From NCBI RefSeq assembly GCF_905404315.1, contig NC_066276.1:10248001-10312000 (forward strand): 64,000 nt of DNA, given 5' to 3'. Origin of the DNA: Leptidea sinapis. Its lineage: Eukaryota > Arthropoda > Insecta > Lepidoptera > Pieridae. The notes beneath the pieces were generated by a model, which ran no database searches, was not told the origin of the DNA, and saw nothing but the letters and a program-made list of their open reading frames with translations. Numbering within the stretch: the first letter of the stretch is position 1; each line of letters begins with the position of its first letter. Below are positions 12,355 to 27,300 of the stretch, in pieces. The position numbers and the translations under genes are program-made.

Positions 12355-15300
12355 GTAAGTATATTATGTTATAAAACTTTATGCTGTTCAGTAAAAGTAC
12401 GGGAAATTTGAATAACATTGGCTTTGTTGTTTAGTTTATTAAACACTTTCTACCTATAAATTTTTGAAGTTTTACCTCTTTAGGCGCGTTATGAAAAAAT
12501 ATGAGAGTGAAATTTTAGGATCTGTGCGCATGACATTCGTCGTATATTTTTGTATTGGTTTCTTCCATTATTAGGATAGGCAAACGGTTGAAGCCCGTAC
12601 AGCCGTATCCGTTATTTAATAATTAATTGTCAACGCCATCGTTGCAAGATGCTCTCTAAGCTATACAATAAGATTCATGAGAATACTTTTATCTACACAC
12701 AAAGCAATTTCGAGGTAAAAAAGAAAACCACCACTTATCTCAAACAATTATCATATTCAGAAACGGAAAGTCTACTCTAACCTTATTAAACGCACAAGCA
12801 CACACACATACACACGCACACACACACACTCACACACGCATACACACAAACAGACACACACACATTTTATTTCTATTTATTATTAATTGTTTCATTGGTC
12901 ATTATCATTTGTCGAGGAATCACTGACCCCGAAGATACAGTTTTAAATAGTTTCGGGGTCAGCGGTCCACCCATTTTAATATCACTGCAAAACCGTTTCC
13001 CAATGTTATTATTATTACAATTAACGATAAAAAGATGTTAATGATTAGTATTTTTCAATAAATATTGTACATTTAGTAAATTAAGTTACTTGCAGTGAGT
13101 GTAAGAAAAAGCTGAAATAAAGTATTATTATTATTATATTATAATAACACCAAGCTCTTAGATTAAGGATTTGTCTCCGCTGCGCTCCAACTAGATACCG
13201 CACTAACTAAGAACAATGGCTTCTTTATTGCGGCAATTATAAGATGCTTGTGTGCATGGCATTATATCACCCAATGGCATCTTTAAAATTTTGTAACATA
13301 CGCTTCGTGTTATTTTACCCCAGTTATGTGATCCCAGTGTCTTTCTTATTTCTTGTAGTATTATTTTTACAAAGTTTTACTACACAACCTGGTATTTTAG
13401 TTTTAATTATTCATCATCACTTATTGAAAGTCGAAAAACTACCACCCATTCCAAAATGAATGCCTCAGACCTGAGAAGAATGGGCATAACAAACTCAGCG
13501 GGCTTTTATTTTTCATCGAATAAATATGTTTACAAAGTAATATTGTACAATTAAACTTATTATTTAATAGCCAGCGGGCGGTCACTCCATTCCCAATCTG
13601 TGGTATCATTAACAAAGTCATTTATGTTATAGTAACCTTTACAACACATACGCTTTTTAACAATTCTTTTGAATAACGTAATACTTTTGTTTTGAACATT
13701 TTCTGGGATCTTGTTGTAAAAGCATATACATCGCCCCACAAAAGCCGAGTAGTAGGCATCATCAGTTTATGTCTGTTCCTGGTGTTAACATTATGGTTAT
13801 GACAGTTTCTGGCAAATTCACTTATGTGCCTATGAATATACGTTACATTCTCAAGAATTAACAAAGTTTAACAGAACATGTGGCACGCCAACATCACACT
13901 TTGTTCGAGACTGGCGCGAATACACCCACTTGGATGTAGTAGTAGTTGGGCGTAGTAAAAGTTGCCGCACTTTGCGGCTACGCCTGCGGTATCTAGTTGG
14001 AGCGCAGCGGAGACCATTCCTTAATCTTCTTAGATTCGATATCGATCTTCCGAGCTCTTATTAAACTTCTTTAAATTTCGAACTATTGCCCCAAATTCAA
14101 ATGACGTTTCAACAATAATTATAAATTTTAAGAAGCGGATATATGTGTATTTAAAAATTAGATGGAATAACTTTAATAATTGATGTGAACATTTCAGAAA
14201 TTTAGTGACGTCACAGTTACAGCCAACGTTTGCTCGGCGAGCATTTCCGTGTTACGATGAACCAAGTTATAAGGCCCAGTTCAGAATGACGATATACGCC
14301 CCTGCAGCGTACCCAGTGGTCAGAACTAATATGCCGCAGAAAACAACAAACTTGATAAAGTAAGTTCAATCTGATTTATAATATTTACTTATATTAAATA
14401 TTACTAATAACTATTAAATATTATCTTTCAAGTACTTACCTATACATCAACGCGGAATCAATTTATAATATTTTTTTAATAATAATAAGGGATGAGACGA
14501 GCAGGACGTTAAGCTGATGGTAACTGTTACGCCCTGCCCATTATCTGTATAGCCGAGTGGTTAGCGATCCTACCTACTAAGCTAGAGGTCCCGGGTTCGA
14601 ATCTCGGTAGGTGCAAGCATTTTTATGATGAATATGGATGTTTGTTTCCGATTCATAGATGTTTAAATGTATTTATGTATGTTTATATGATTTTGAGTAT
14701 GTTTAAGTAAGTATATTGTATTAAATATATCATTGTCTTGTAACCCATAACACAGGCTATATACGCTTAACTTGGGGCAAGATAATTTGTGTAACAAGTG
14801 TGTCAATATTATTATTATTATTATTACAATGCAGTGCCGCTTACAATATTTGATAAACCAAATATTGTAAGCCGCACTACAATTGCGCTCGTCACCTTGA
14901 GACATAAGGTGTTAGTCTCATTTGCCCACTAATTTCACTAGCTACTTCGCCCTTCAGACTGAAACATAATAATGTTTACACATTACTACTACACTGCAGA
15001 AATAGGCGATATAAAATATTATTTCCGATGCATTTATTTTTTTTAGATAAACTTACCCTAGTAAGGTTATCTGATTTTATTGTGTTTTATTGAAGTGAAA
15101 CTTCTTTAGAATCGTTGTAATTTGAAACTCGATGTAACGAAAAAAACTATTATATATGTTGATAAAATTATGACTTTTTTAGTATAAAAGTTACTTTGTA
15201 TGGCATTTACTTTCGTGAAATTAGAATTATTTTTTTATTCTTTGTCAAAAAACATGAAATATTTAAATTATTTTGTCTGCCTATAAAATAAGAATTTTTT

Positions 15301-18300
15301 ATTATTAAAAGGCATTTATTTATTTTTCTCAAAATTGATTCCTTTAGAATTCTTTTTGATGTCATTTCTTATACTACTAGATACTACTACCGCTTCGAAA
15401 ACAAATGGCGCTCTGAGAGAGAAGAAGCGGCGCAAGAAACTCTCCCAGCATTCTTTTTTTATGCGCTCTTTTCAATAAAAATATACAATATTGTATAGTC
15501 GCTATAAAATAATCACAATCTAGTCCCAGGCTGTCCGATCATTTAGATATTCAGCAGTGGAGTAATAGGATTTACGACAGAGCCATTTTTTTTATAAAAC
15601 ATTTAAATTTATTTATAGATAATGCCTGAACAGTGGCTGGGACTTTATTATAGAAGTGTATACATTTACCCTTAAAGCTATTATGTATCTTATGAAGCCT
15701 ACTAGAATTAGTTACAAGCAATCCCTTATTTCTAGTGTTATAATAATAATTATTATTAATAACACAACAAAATTTATTTCCGCCAATATACAATGAATGT
15801 GGTAAATATTTTATATTATTATGCAAGCAAAGAGGTAACATATAAAATGTATATGACAGTATTACAAGCATAATAATAAAATGTATACTTTACTACTTCC
15901 GAATCTATTGAACTAGTCGTTACTTTGCGGAAATCCATAATTATACAAATGATTTTAGTTTTCTTTAGTGTTAATTCCGTCAATATTTGTTTGCGTGTAA
16001 AGGCGAAACACGTGTCAAATTTGTTAAAAACAATATTGGCGGAATTAACACGAAAGAAAACTTAAATCATTTGTATACTTCCAAATCGTTCTTATTGCTG
16101 TCTTAAGGCGAAGAGTAAGCAGAAAACACGCAAACATGGTGTTTTTAGACAAGTTTTGTGGTGAACGTATAGCATTTCGAGCTATGAACACTACTTAATC
16201 CTGTTACACATATCCTTAAGTCTTATTTGTAGGTTGCTAATGCTTGCTGTTGATTATATTTAACACTGCCGAGCCTTTTTGAACTACCACTTTTCTTTGA
16301 AGCGAAACAAGTTTTTTGGCATGGCGTGACGCATTTTTTTGGTACTTCTCTCAGAAAAGTTATTCTTATAGCTTGTACTTTTTTGTGTAGGTTCATTTAT
16401 TCAGATTAGAAGTGAATAACGAGGATTATAAGCATATAACCTGTTTTCCACGCAAGAATTTTGAAAATATTGGCGTTGTTACATAGATGGCGGGCCGGCA
16501 GCTGTGAACTCATATCACTCAAGGTCGCTGGCATTTAGTGTCGCCTTAAGCCATTTTTCATGCAATACCTGTCGTTCGTAATTTTCAAAGCGATACTATT
16601 TTAATAAAAAACTAATAATTTAGCGAATGTGAATAAAAGATGAATTCGTTTTGAGTAAAGAAACATTCCCTTTACTTATATTTGAAAAATGTTGTATAAG
16701 TTTCAGTAATATGATGGTAGAATGTATACTGTATGCATTTAAAAATTAATAAATTAATAATATATTTTTTTTTTCAAATCAAAACATTGCGTTATCATAT
16801 TTAGCGTGAGCTTAAGCTTATCGTAAGATAATTCATTGATTAAAGAACTCATTATGCTATCATAGACATAATTCTGATTTGTTTTTTAAAATCTTGTGTT
16901 TATATTAATTGTGCTATTTTATTTGCAGTTAATTTAGTATTTAGTGTATCGGTTGATGTGATGTATTTAGTTTTTTTTTTATGACAATAAGGTACGCCTT
17001 ATTGTCATAAAAAAAATCTAAGACGAGCACGACGTCCAGCTGATGGTAATTGATACGCTCTGCCCATTACAATGCAATGCCGCTCAGGATTCTTGAAATA
17101 CCTCAAAAATGTTGAGTGACACTACAACTGCACTCGTCACCTTGAGACATAAGATGCTAAATCTCATTTGCTCAGTAATTTCAATAGCTACGGGGCCCTT
17201 AGACCAAAACACAGTAATGCTTACACATTACTGCTACACGGCAGAAATAGGCGCCGTTGTGGTATCCATAATCTAGCCAGAATTTAGCGGTTGCTTGATG
17301 TTATTTATTTAGAATTAGTACATTCTAATTAAATTAAATTAAACTTAGGTACTCATTGAATTAATTGTGTTTTTCAGGCCTGAAATTCCAAATTTCGTGA
17401 AATATGAGTTCGAAGACACAGTCGTAATGTCTTCATACCTATTAGCCTACCTAGTTTCAAACTTTGACCATCTCTCCAACGAGGGGAACCAGATATACGA
17501 TATACCGTTCAGGGTGTACTCTAGACCAGGAACTCAAAACACCGCTATATTTGCATTGGACTTTGGTCAAAGGAATATGATGGCCTTGGAAAACTACACA
17601 GAATTCCGATACGCACTGCCCAAGCTCGACAAGGCTGCCGTGCCAGATTTTGCTGCTGGTGCCATGGAAAACTGGGGTCTTGTCATATACAGGTACTTTA
17701 ATAAATAAGTGGCTAAAAGAGCAAGAAGCTTATGACGCACCTTTTCTAATAAAAGTAATGCTGATAAAATGATCATAGACATAGAATATGAGGAAAATAG
17801 AATATGATGATAGAGCACCCAACAGCCCGTTAATGTTTGACTATTTTTTTTTATTTGGTTTAATATTTAAAATACTAAGGAACTAATGTCAATCGTAGCT
17901 GACTCTTTACAACTTGTAAATCAAAATCGGTTACAATAACAAATGCTTCGATTTCCTTGTCTATCTTTTCTATATGTCAATATATGGGTCCGATGTTTGG
18001 TCCTTGCGTGATACTCGTGAACGGGTGCTCCTTGTGGTGGCTCGATGATGCTGTTATCTATGAGGAGAACTATGTTGAACATAGTATTAGGTTTAAATTA
18101 TATATATTTTCATATTGGTGATAGATATATCTTAACATTTTTTAAGAAACTGGTAAACTGCATAAAAATATTGAGCCTTAAATAAAACACTTCCTAATTG
18201 CGAATCTTACAACAGCGTCTTAATTTAGCACATATTATTATTGGTTTAATATTATAATTAAATGGTAAGTATGCCATGCACATAGGTACATACATTAAAT

Positions 18301-21300
18301 ATATTAAAAAGAAACAATTTGTACACATTATACTTGTCTAACCAATTCGAAAAATATTACTCTTTAGAATTTTTGGTTGTTATTTTGTGAATGCTTATCT
18401 CAAACTAGTGTGATTGTGGCTTAAACTGATGTGTTGTAGCATGCTCACATTCAGTATAAATTTTATGCGAATATGTTCATAAACAAAAAACAACATTAAA
18501 ATTACATCACAGAGAAAGCGTGACTTTCTCCGTGAAGTTTTCGGCCCCAGCTCGTAAGCAAGAATGTTGATTCATTCATTCTACCAATTAACAGCAATGA
18601 GTAGATCACAATACATTGTTATATTTGTATATATATATGCAGATATCTCGATTTCTTGTATAAAATTTCATAATATATTATTATTTAATATATCACCACA
18701 ACAGTCAACGGAACAAGTCAATCCACTCCTAAAGAAGTTACTCCTGAAGCTGTGGTTTGTTTGTGAAAAGTCAAAAGTAGCAAATACTGCTGATGTATAT
18801 TTTTATTGACATAATTTGAGCAAAATATAAATAAATTTTAAATATATTAAAATAAATTTAAATAAAACACTTTTTAAAGGATTAAAATGCGTGTAATTGT
18901 AACTGTGTTTTTATATTAGATTCTGTGTAAAAGTTACTTAAGTTCCGTTCGAGCGCTTGTACACTGAGCCTAAATGTATAGTGTATATATTTCGATGTCT
19001 AAATAGGAGTTTAAGTATTCAAGAAATATTTTCACTGAAAAAAGCGTATTAGGTTACAGACACAGTTGTAAAAAAGCATGGAGAATACATTGTTCAAAAC
19101 AAAGGCACCTAGGTTCTTTGTTACTTTTAACAAATCGTACTTCATACAGAACATTGTACTGTTATATATCATAATAGCTGTTGGGACCCTTTTCAGCAAA
19201 CTTATCTCAATGTTATAGGCTCGTTATAAAGTGACACAAAAACCTGCTTTACCCTTGTAAGGTAATTTGGGTAGCGCTGGGAGTATAATATTCTTTAGAT
19301 ACCGCGAGCGTCCTCATAATGTACTGTTTCACATTAAGTGAATATTGTAATACGATATATTATATTTTAGGTTTCTTTTACGATAAAGATTTGTAAATAA
19401 TTCTAATAAATATAAATGCTTTCATTTATAATATTGATGAGAACCATCCAATGGATGGAGAGTGATTAAGTCGAGATGAAGTTCGCACAAAAGCTCATTC
19501 ATTCTTCATTTTCCCATTTGAAAACAACTTGTTTCTGATGAAACTACGTTCATAGTAATTAATGCACTATTATAGAGCCTTTACGGCCACCGGTAATGTA
19601 TTTTAGAAAAGCGTTATAAAATTTATTTGTTTATTTTTTCTATTACACTAATCACCCCATCAATAAGACAGTTTAAGCCGGCGATTTACACGAATTTTAC
19701 GTAGAGTAAAACCGGGTTTATCACAGAAATAACGGAAAAGGTCAGGCTATTCGTGGCCCCCAAGATATATACGAATACGGCTAAGTGCAAAACCAGTTCG
19801 AGCCGCCCAGGCTCATTCAGAAACCGACCCCTATAATGCGTTTTCATATTATATATATATTGCCCCAAAGACCGTGGACTTTATAAAATTATGAAATTTT
19901 TAATGTGGTTCAATTGTGTTATTACAAAATTATTTTATTAAATTTGTGTACAAAAATCTTTAATAAAATAGTAAAACTAGGCAAACAATTGGGAATACTT
20001 GTTACGAATTGTGATTAATTATTATTATTAGGAATTACGAGGTCATAAAAACACGTTATACGTGCATCTATAAAGCGTTTTCATACATCGCGGAACCACT
20101 TTACCGCGTTATATGGATGATATATACACCTGTATTATAATTTCAGCAATAATTATGTTAAGCTTCTCAGATATTTTTTTCAAAAGTCACTATCAGGTTT
20201 TCGTACTTGTTATTTATTTGCATTTAATTGATTGTGAAATAAAATAAAATATTTTAATTATTTTAGGGAGGTAGCTTTGCTAGTCACAGAAGGTGTCACT
20301 ACCACCGCAACTAAACAAAATATTGGGCGCATCATCTGTCATGAAAACATGCACATGTGGTTTGGCAATGAAGTCAGTCCCGTGTCCTGGACTTACACTT
20401 GGTTGAATGAAGGCTTTGCGAATTTCTTCGAAAATTTCGGTACTGACTTGGTAAGTTTTATTTGATGGAAGAGGAGAACAAACAAGCTTACGTGAGTGTA
20501 TGTAGTATCTTGCAGCTAGACCAGAGGAATAATAAATAATTATAAAATAAAAATACATTTATTGACTTAATGTTATAAAATTAGAAGGAAGACGTCCACT
20601 GCTGGACAAAACCTCCCCGAAAGATCGCCATGACGATCGGTCCTGCGCTGCATTCATCCAACCTACTCCAGACATCTTCCAATGCAGCGGGGAATAGCTT
20701 AGGCGATCTGACTTCCCGCTGTAGTGGGATAGGCTTCGAAAACTGATCCTGGAGACGGACTGACATAGTGGCGTTTCCATACAAACACTTAAACGCTTCG
20801 ATAAATCGATAATCGATGTGGCACCTCTGAAGAGACTGAAGCACCGCCCAGATCTCGATCGAATCAAAGGCTTTCTCATAATCCACGAACGCCATGCATA
20901 GTGGCTGGTTATACTCCTCCATCTTCTTGCCGTAGCGTATGTGGTCTATGGTACTAAAGCCTTTTCGGAATCCGGCTTGTTCGGGAGGCTGGTAGTCGTC
21001 AAACCTGCGTACGAGACGATTCGTGATAACCCTAGAAATTCAAATTCAAATTCAAATATTTTTATTCAAAATAGGATGTCAAATCACTTATTGAAAGTCA
21101 AAAAAACTACCACCCATTCCAAAATGAATGCCTGAGAAGCCTGAGAAGAATGGGCGCAACGAACTCGGGGGGCCTTTTTTTTTTCATCAAAAATATGTTT
21201 TACAATTAAAGTAACATTTACAAAGTAACATTGTATAATTAAGCTTATTATTTAATAGCCTGAGGGCGGACGCTCCATTCCCAATCTGTGGTATCATTAA

Positions 21301-24300
21301 GAAAGTCATTTATGTTATAGTAACCTTTACCACACAAACGTTTTCTAACAATCCTTTTGAATAACGTAATACTTTTGTTTTGAACATTTTCTGGGATCCT
21401 GTTGTAAAAGCATATACATCGCCCCACAAAAGACTTGTTAACTCGACTTAGTCGAGTAGTAGGCATTATAAGCTTTTGTCTGTTCCTGGTGTTAACATTA
21501 TGGTTATGACAGTTTCTGGCAAATTCACTTATGTGCCTATGAACATACATTACATTATCAAGAATATATTGAGAAGCAACAGTCAAGATGTTAATTTCTT
21601 TGAATTTTGCTCTCAATGATTCCTTAGGGCCTAGGTTATAAATAGCGCGAATAGCCCTCTTCTGCAGCACAAATATTGTATTAATATCGGCAGCGCTGCC
21701 CCACAGCAATATACCATAGGACATAATACTATGGAAGTAACTAAAGTATACTAGTCGCGCCGTATCTATGTCAGTTAATTATCTAATCTTTTTAACCGCG
21801 TATGCTGCAGAACTAAGTCTGTTCGCCAAATTCTTCAATATGGGGGCCCCATTTTAATTAATTTTTGTATTAAAGCAGCTTATATACATGGCTCAGAAGT
21901 GATATGGGCCTATAGTTCTTCAAAAGCACTCTTTTTGATGACGGAATTGCATAGCTTCTACAGGATCTTCAGCACAGGAGTACCACTAGCTCTCAGAAGC
22001 TCGGCTGTAATTCCATCATCACCCGGCGCCTTATTGTTTTTATTGTATATAGGTTAAGGACTATTATTGCTTAAGTAAGCTGCTGTTTCAAACAGGTGCT
22101 GCCAGGGTGGCGTATGATGGACCAATATGTTCTGCTACTACAGAATGTCTTCCAAAGCGATGCTGTTCTCAGCGTGAACCCTATGACACATCCAGTGTTC
22201 ACACCCTCGCAGATAATTGGCACGTTCAATGCTGTTGCCTATCAGAAATGTAAGACTTTTAGACATTTTTTGGGACTTTACAGTAACGTATAATTACAAC
22301 ATGTATTTTTTTTATTTGGAGCTAAAACGGTTAAAATAAATTATAAAAATACAAAAAAAAGATCAATATTTCGAAGGCCATAATGTTATACGTTTACACT
22401 AAAATCGGGAAAGCTTCTCCTGGGACTTTCGTACAAATGATACTACTAGAAAATTTATTGAATTAGGCGTTACTTTTCGGAAATCCATACTTATACAAAT
22501 GATTTTTGAACACGAGACTCTGCCAGTGCCAGATTTTGGCGAGACAACACGTCCTGAGGATGCCTCGTGTAGGGGCGAAACAGGTGTCGAATTGTTTTGG
22601 AAACAAATATTGGCGGAATTAACACTAAAGAAAACTTAAATCATTTGTATAATGACACTTCTTCTACGTTAACGAATAAATATGAAATTCATAGATATGT
22701 TTTTTGTTATAAAATTTGAAGTTGTATGTATTTTTTAATGCTGACTCATAATCAAAAAAAAAATGACAAAAAAATTTCTTGTGGACCACCCTTTACATTT
22801 AGGGGATGAAAAATAGATGTTGTCCGATGCGCAGACCTACCCAGCCTGCACTCGAAATTTCATGAGAATCGGTCAAGCCGTTTCGAAGGAGTTTAACTAC
22901 AAACACCGCGACATGAGAATTTTATATATTAGATATATCGCCGAAACAGGTCAAACCCCACCTAAAAAGCTACCTCATAAGTACCGATTGATTTTATTTT
23001 AGAAATATAAGCAAAATAGAGATAATTTTAACAGCGTATTAAAACGCATTTTTTACTATTTGCTAGTGCATATGTTTGTAGTATAAATGTAATAGTTGCA
23101 AATTTCTTTAAGAATCCGAATAAAATTCGCTAAAAAAAGCATATTTTATGTAAGTAAAGTTTTGTATTCGTTGGCCAAAGCTGTTTACTTTAAATTTATT
23201 GTTTAATCATTAAAATTGAAACAAAAACTAGGATAGCTTAAATTAAATATTAACTCCAAACTTTCTATCTCCTTAATATTATCAGAATAAATTATCAAGA
23301 ATAAGGTACACAGCTTTTACTTAGAACAGTACATTATTTATTTATATTCCTATTATGAAGTTGTTAGTTCTGTATAAGAATAATGTAATGTATTTAAATA
23401 TGAATATAATATTCCTAAGATTACTTTAATTCTATTATTATTCTCAACTTGCTGTGAAATACAATCTGTTTAAATGTTTCTATGCAGCTCAAACGGATTA
23501 TAATAATATTGAAACACTCTTACACAAATTATCTTGCTCCAAATTAGGCATAGCCTGTACCATGGGTACAAGACAACGATATATTTAATACAATATACTT
23601 ACTTAAACATAAATACAAATAAACATCCATGACTTTGAAACCAACATTCATATTCATCATATAAATAATTGCGCCTACCGGGATTCGAACCCGGGACCTC
23701 TAGTTTAGTAGGCAGGGTCACCCACCACTGGGCTATAGGTCAATAATAATAAATCTCGGGGTAGAATCATGATAGATAGTTTGAACCAGTGGGAGGCTCC
23801 TCTGGATAAGATGCCAGCTAGATTATGGGTACCTCAACGGCGCCTATTTCTGCTGTGAAGCAGTAATGTGTAAGCATTCTGTGTTTTGGTCTGAAGCTCG
23901 CCGTAGGTAGTGAAAATACTGGGCAAATGATAGTTAACATCTTACGTCTCAAGGTAATGAGCGCAATTGTAGTGCCGCTCAGAATTTTTGGGTTTTTGCA
24001 GTTTTTGATGGAAGGGCGTATCAATTACCATCAGCTGAACATCCTACTCGTCACGTTCCTCATTTTCATAAAAAAAACTAGTTTTAGGAATGATTATTTC
24101 TTTATTTTCATACAGCGGCTCAAGTATCGCTTTATATTAGATGAAAATGAAATTAAATGTCAAATTTGTACATTTGCCAGTACGTACATTCTTATCATTG
24201 ATAATCTGAGAGTTAACAAAATAAACAGAGCAGTTAATTTTTTTTTGTATTATAATACGTTTTTTGTTTTTATAAAATTAATTGTTGGACAATTTAGTTA

Positions 24301-27300
24301 TAAGATTGAACAAACAAACCAAGATTAACGTATCATGCGGCATCAGGACGTCTTGAATCCCGCATCGTCTACGAAGTTTGATACAAATTAATACTTTAAA
24401 TTTATTTAATTGATATAATAATTTAAAAATAAATAACAATTGTTCTTAGAAATTGTAGTTTATAAATTTAAAAATAAAATATAACTAGCTATTAAAAATG
24501 AGCAAGAATAATGTTGTTAATTATTCTTAAAAAAATCTTAATTGTTCAACAACCTTACAATCGATAATGATTAGTGAGTTTCCAAGCCAGTACGATATTT
24601 GCCCTGCTTTTCTATTAATAACAAAAGGGGTTTTTCTCATTGGTAACTGCTTTTCTTCCTTCATTTTGCCTCTTAAAGAAGTTATTTCCTTGTTTAAAAT
24701 ACATTTTATAAGTCGGCTTATAACACGCAAAAGAAAATACATTTCTATTCCGTTATTAATAAATCGTATTTTTTTATTTTTGTCAAACAATAGCTTGTGT
24801 GATTATTAAAATAAATGTATGTATAGTTGGATTGGTATTTGTTTGAATGTCATTAGTATAATATTATCCTGTGTATTGTGAAACAGTAACATTGTGAGTT
24901 TTTATTTATTTATAGCTGGATCTGTAATTCGTATGATGCAGCACTTCCTGACACCGGAAATCTTCCGACAGGGTCTTGTGCACTACCTTCGATCATTGTA
25001 AGTCTTCATGTCAATCTTTTTCAATAATTACAACATCAACTTAATAAATAAACAAAGGCAGTATTCATATTTCTAATAGCAGAACTCAGAGAACTAAAGT
25101 CCGATGGTCATAAAATTCATATTTATGTTTTCTACCTTTTTTTCATGGTGTTAAGTGCTCACCGCCGCCCACATTCTCTTGCAACACCGCAGGAATCACA
25201 GGAGCGTTGACGGCCATCAAGGAATGTTTACGCGTTTTTTAGAAGGTACACATGCTGTATCGTCCCAGAAACCCCGCACAAGGAAGCTCATTCTACAGCT
25301 TTGTAGTACGTGGAAGAAAGCTCCTTGAAAGCGCAATGTGGAGGACCACCACACATCCAGATGGTGGGGATGATATCCTAACTTGTGGCGTGTCGTGCGA
25401 AACTTGTTTACTTGAACGGAAAATAAGTATTTTAAATATGAATTTAACATTATTTTAAGAATGTTTTATAATTTTATTGTGTGAAGCTCTATAAATTACG
25501 CTTACATCTGTATCGTCATTTTGGGGTTTGTCTTTTATTTCAACGATCGATTCTATATATATTCTAGATAAACTCAAATAATATGTCCTTTTGGTATAGC
25601 TGGTGTGTGAAGTTTTTTTTATTAAAATAAGGACGAGCAGGACTTTCAGCTGATGGTAATTGATACGACGTGCCCATTACAATGCAGTGCCGGTCAGGAT
25701 TCTTGAAAAACCCAAAAATTCTGAGTGGCACTACGATTGCGCTCGTCAACTTGAGACATAAGATATTAAGTCTCATTTGCCCAGTAATTTCACTAGCTAC
25801 GGCGCCCTTCAGACCGAAACACAGTAATGTTTACACATAACGGCAGAAATTGGGGCCGTTGGTACCCATAATCTAGTCGGCTATTTAATTATTTGCTTTT
25901 CATTATAATATAATGTAAAATTGTTGATAGGGACATGTTTTGGTGCCGTTGTTGATTGTGCTTTCTTTGTATGTATGTGATATTTCTTATGTGTATGTTT
26001 TGTCTTCGTGAGGTAAACAGTCCAATTGGAATAAATATTAATTATATGTTCATCAGCATTCATATTTCTCAACATCAGCAACATAGTGAGTATACTTGAG
26101 TTCTTGCATATTAACTTGGTATTTGTTTGCTTTTAGCTTTCACATAGTATGAAACAAAGTCGCTTCCCACTGTCTGTCGCTTTGTATGCTTAGATCTTTT
26201 TTTTTTTTTGATGCGGTTTTTAAGAAAATTTATTGAAGTAGGCGTTACTTTGCGGAAATCCATAATTATAAACATTGTTTTTCTACTATATTATACATGT
26301 ATTATACATATTAACCTTTCTCTTGAATCACTCTATCAATTAAAAAAAAACCGCATACAAATGATTTGAGTTTTCTTTAGTGTTAATTCCGCCAATATTA
26401 ATCTAGCATGAGACTCAATTTTGGCGACACAACACGTCCTGAGGATGCCTCGTGTAGAGGAGAAACACGTGTCGAATTGTTTAAAGACAAACATTGGCTG
26501 AATTAACACTAAAGAAAACTCAAATCATTTGTATGCGGTTTTTTTTTAATTGATAGAGTGATTCAAGAGAAAGGTTATTAATGTATAATACATGTATAAT
26601 ATAGTAGAAAAACATTGTTACTTTTAGAGGTTTCTTATATGATTTCCTCAATAAACACGTTTTTGCGTTTACATTTCAAACGCAGGCAACTCTACGCTCG
26701 TAGACCAAAATAATGTACTACAATACTGAACACCATAAACAGATCGTAAATGGGGATATAGCATCCGGTACATGAATCCAAAAAGTGGTGTTAAAGGACC
26801 ATTAGAATAGCAGGGTCTATGTTAAAAAAATTCGTGATGAAAATTTGTGGACTAAGTATATCTGTCTATAATCTTAATATATACAAATTACGTGACACGT
26901 TGTTTGTCCGCGATGGACTCCTAAACTAATGAACGGATTTAAATGGGGTTTACTTCATGGAATGCAGTTTGGTCCAACTTGAGAGATAGGATAGTTTTTA
27001 TTTCGATTTGGGACCCATAATTATTTTTATTTTCAAAATTTGTATTCTATGGACATATTTTCTATGAGAGAATATAGTGACGCACGGTTTGACAATGCTG
27101 CTTTGAAACAATTTCATTATAGTTAACAACATTACAACAGGGAGCATTCTTGATGGTTGAAAATATTGGCAAATTCCTATAAAACAGTATTTTTTTTATT
27201 ATCTACAGAACAACGTCTGTCGGTTCACCTAGTATTATATATCTATTAATCTATTCTAATCAGTTATGTTTTCTTCAACCTATTTATTTCTTTTAGCTCT

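Noticed and set aside
14541..14615. Possible functional tRNA gene
   Set aside because: A and B boxes are present, but the sequence continues into a body shared by two other copies with an (ATT)n tail: a SINE head, not a tRNA gene.
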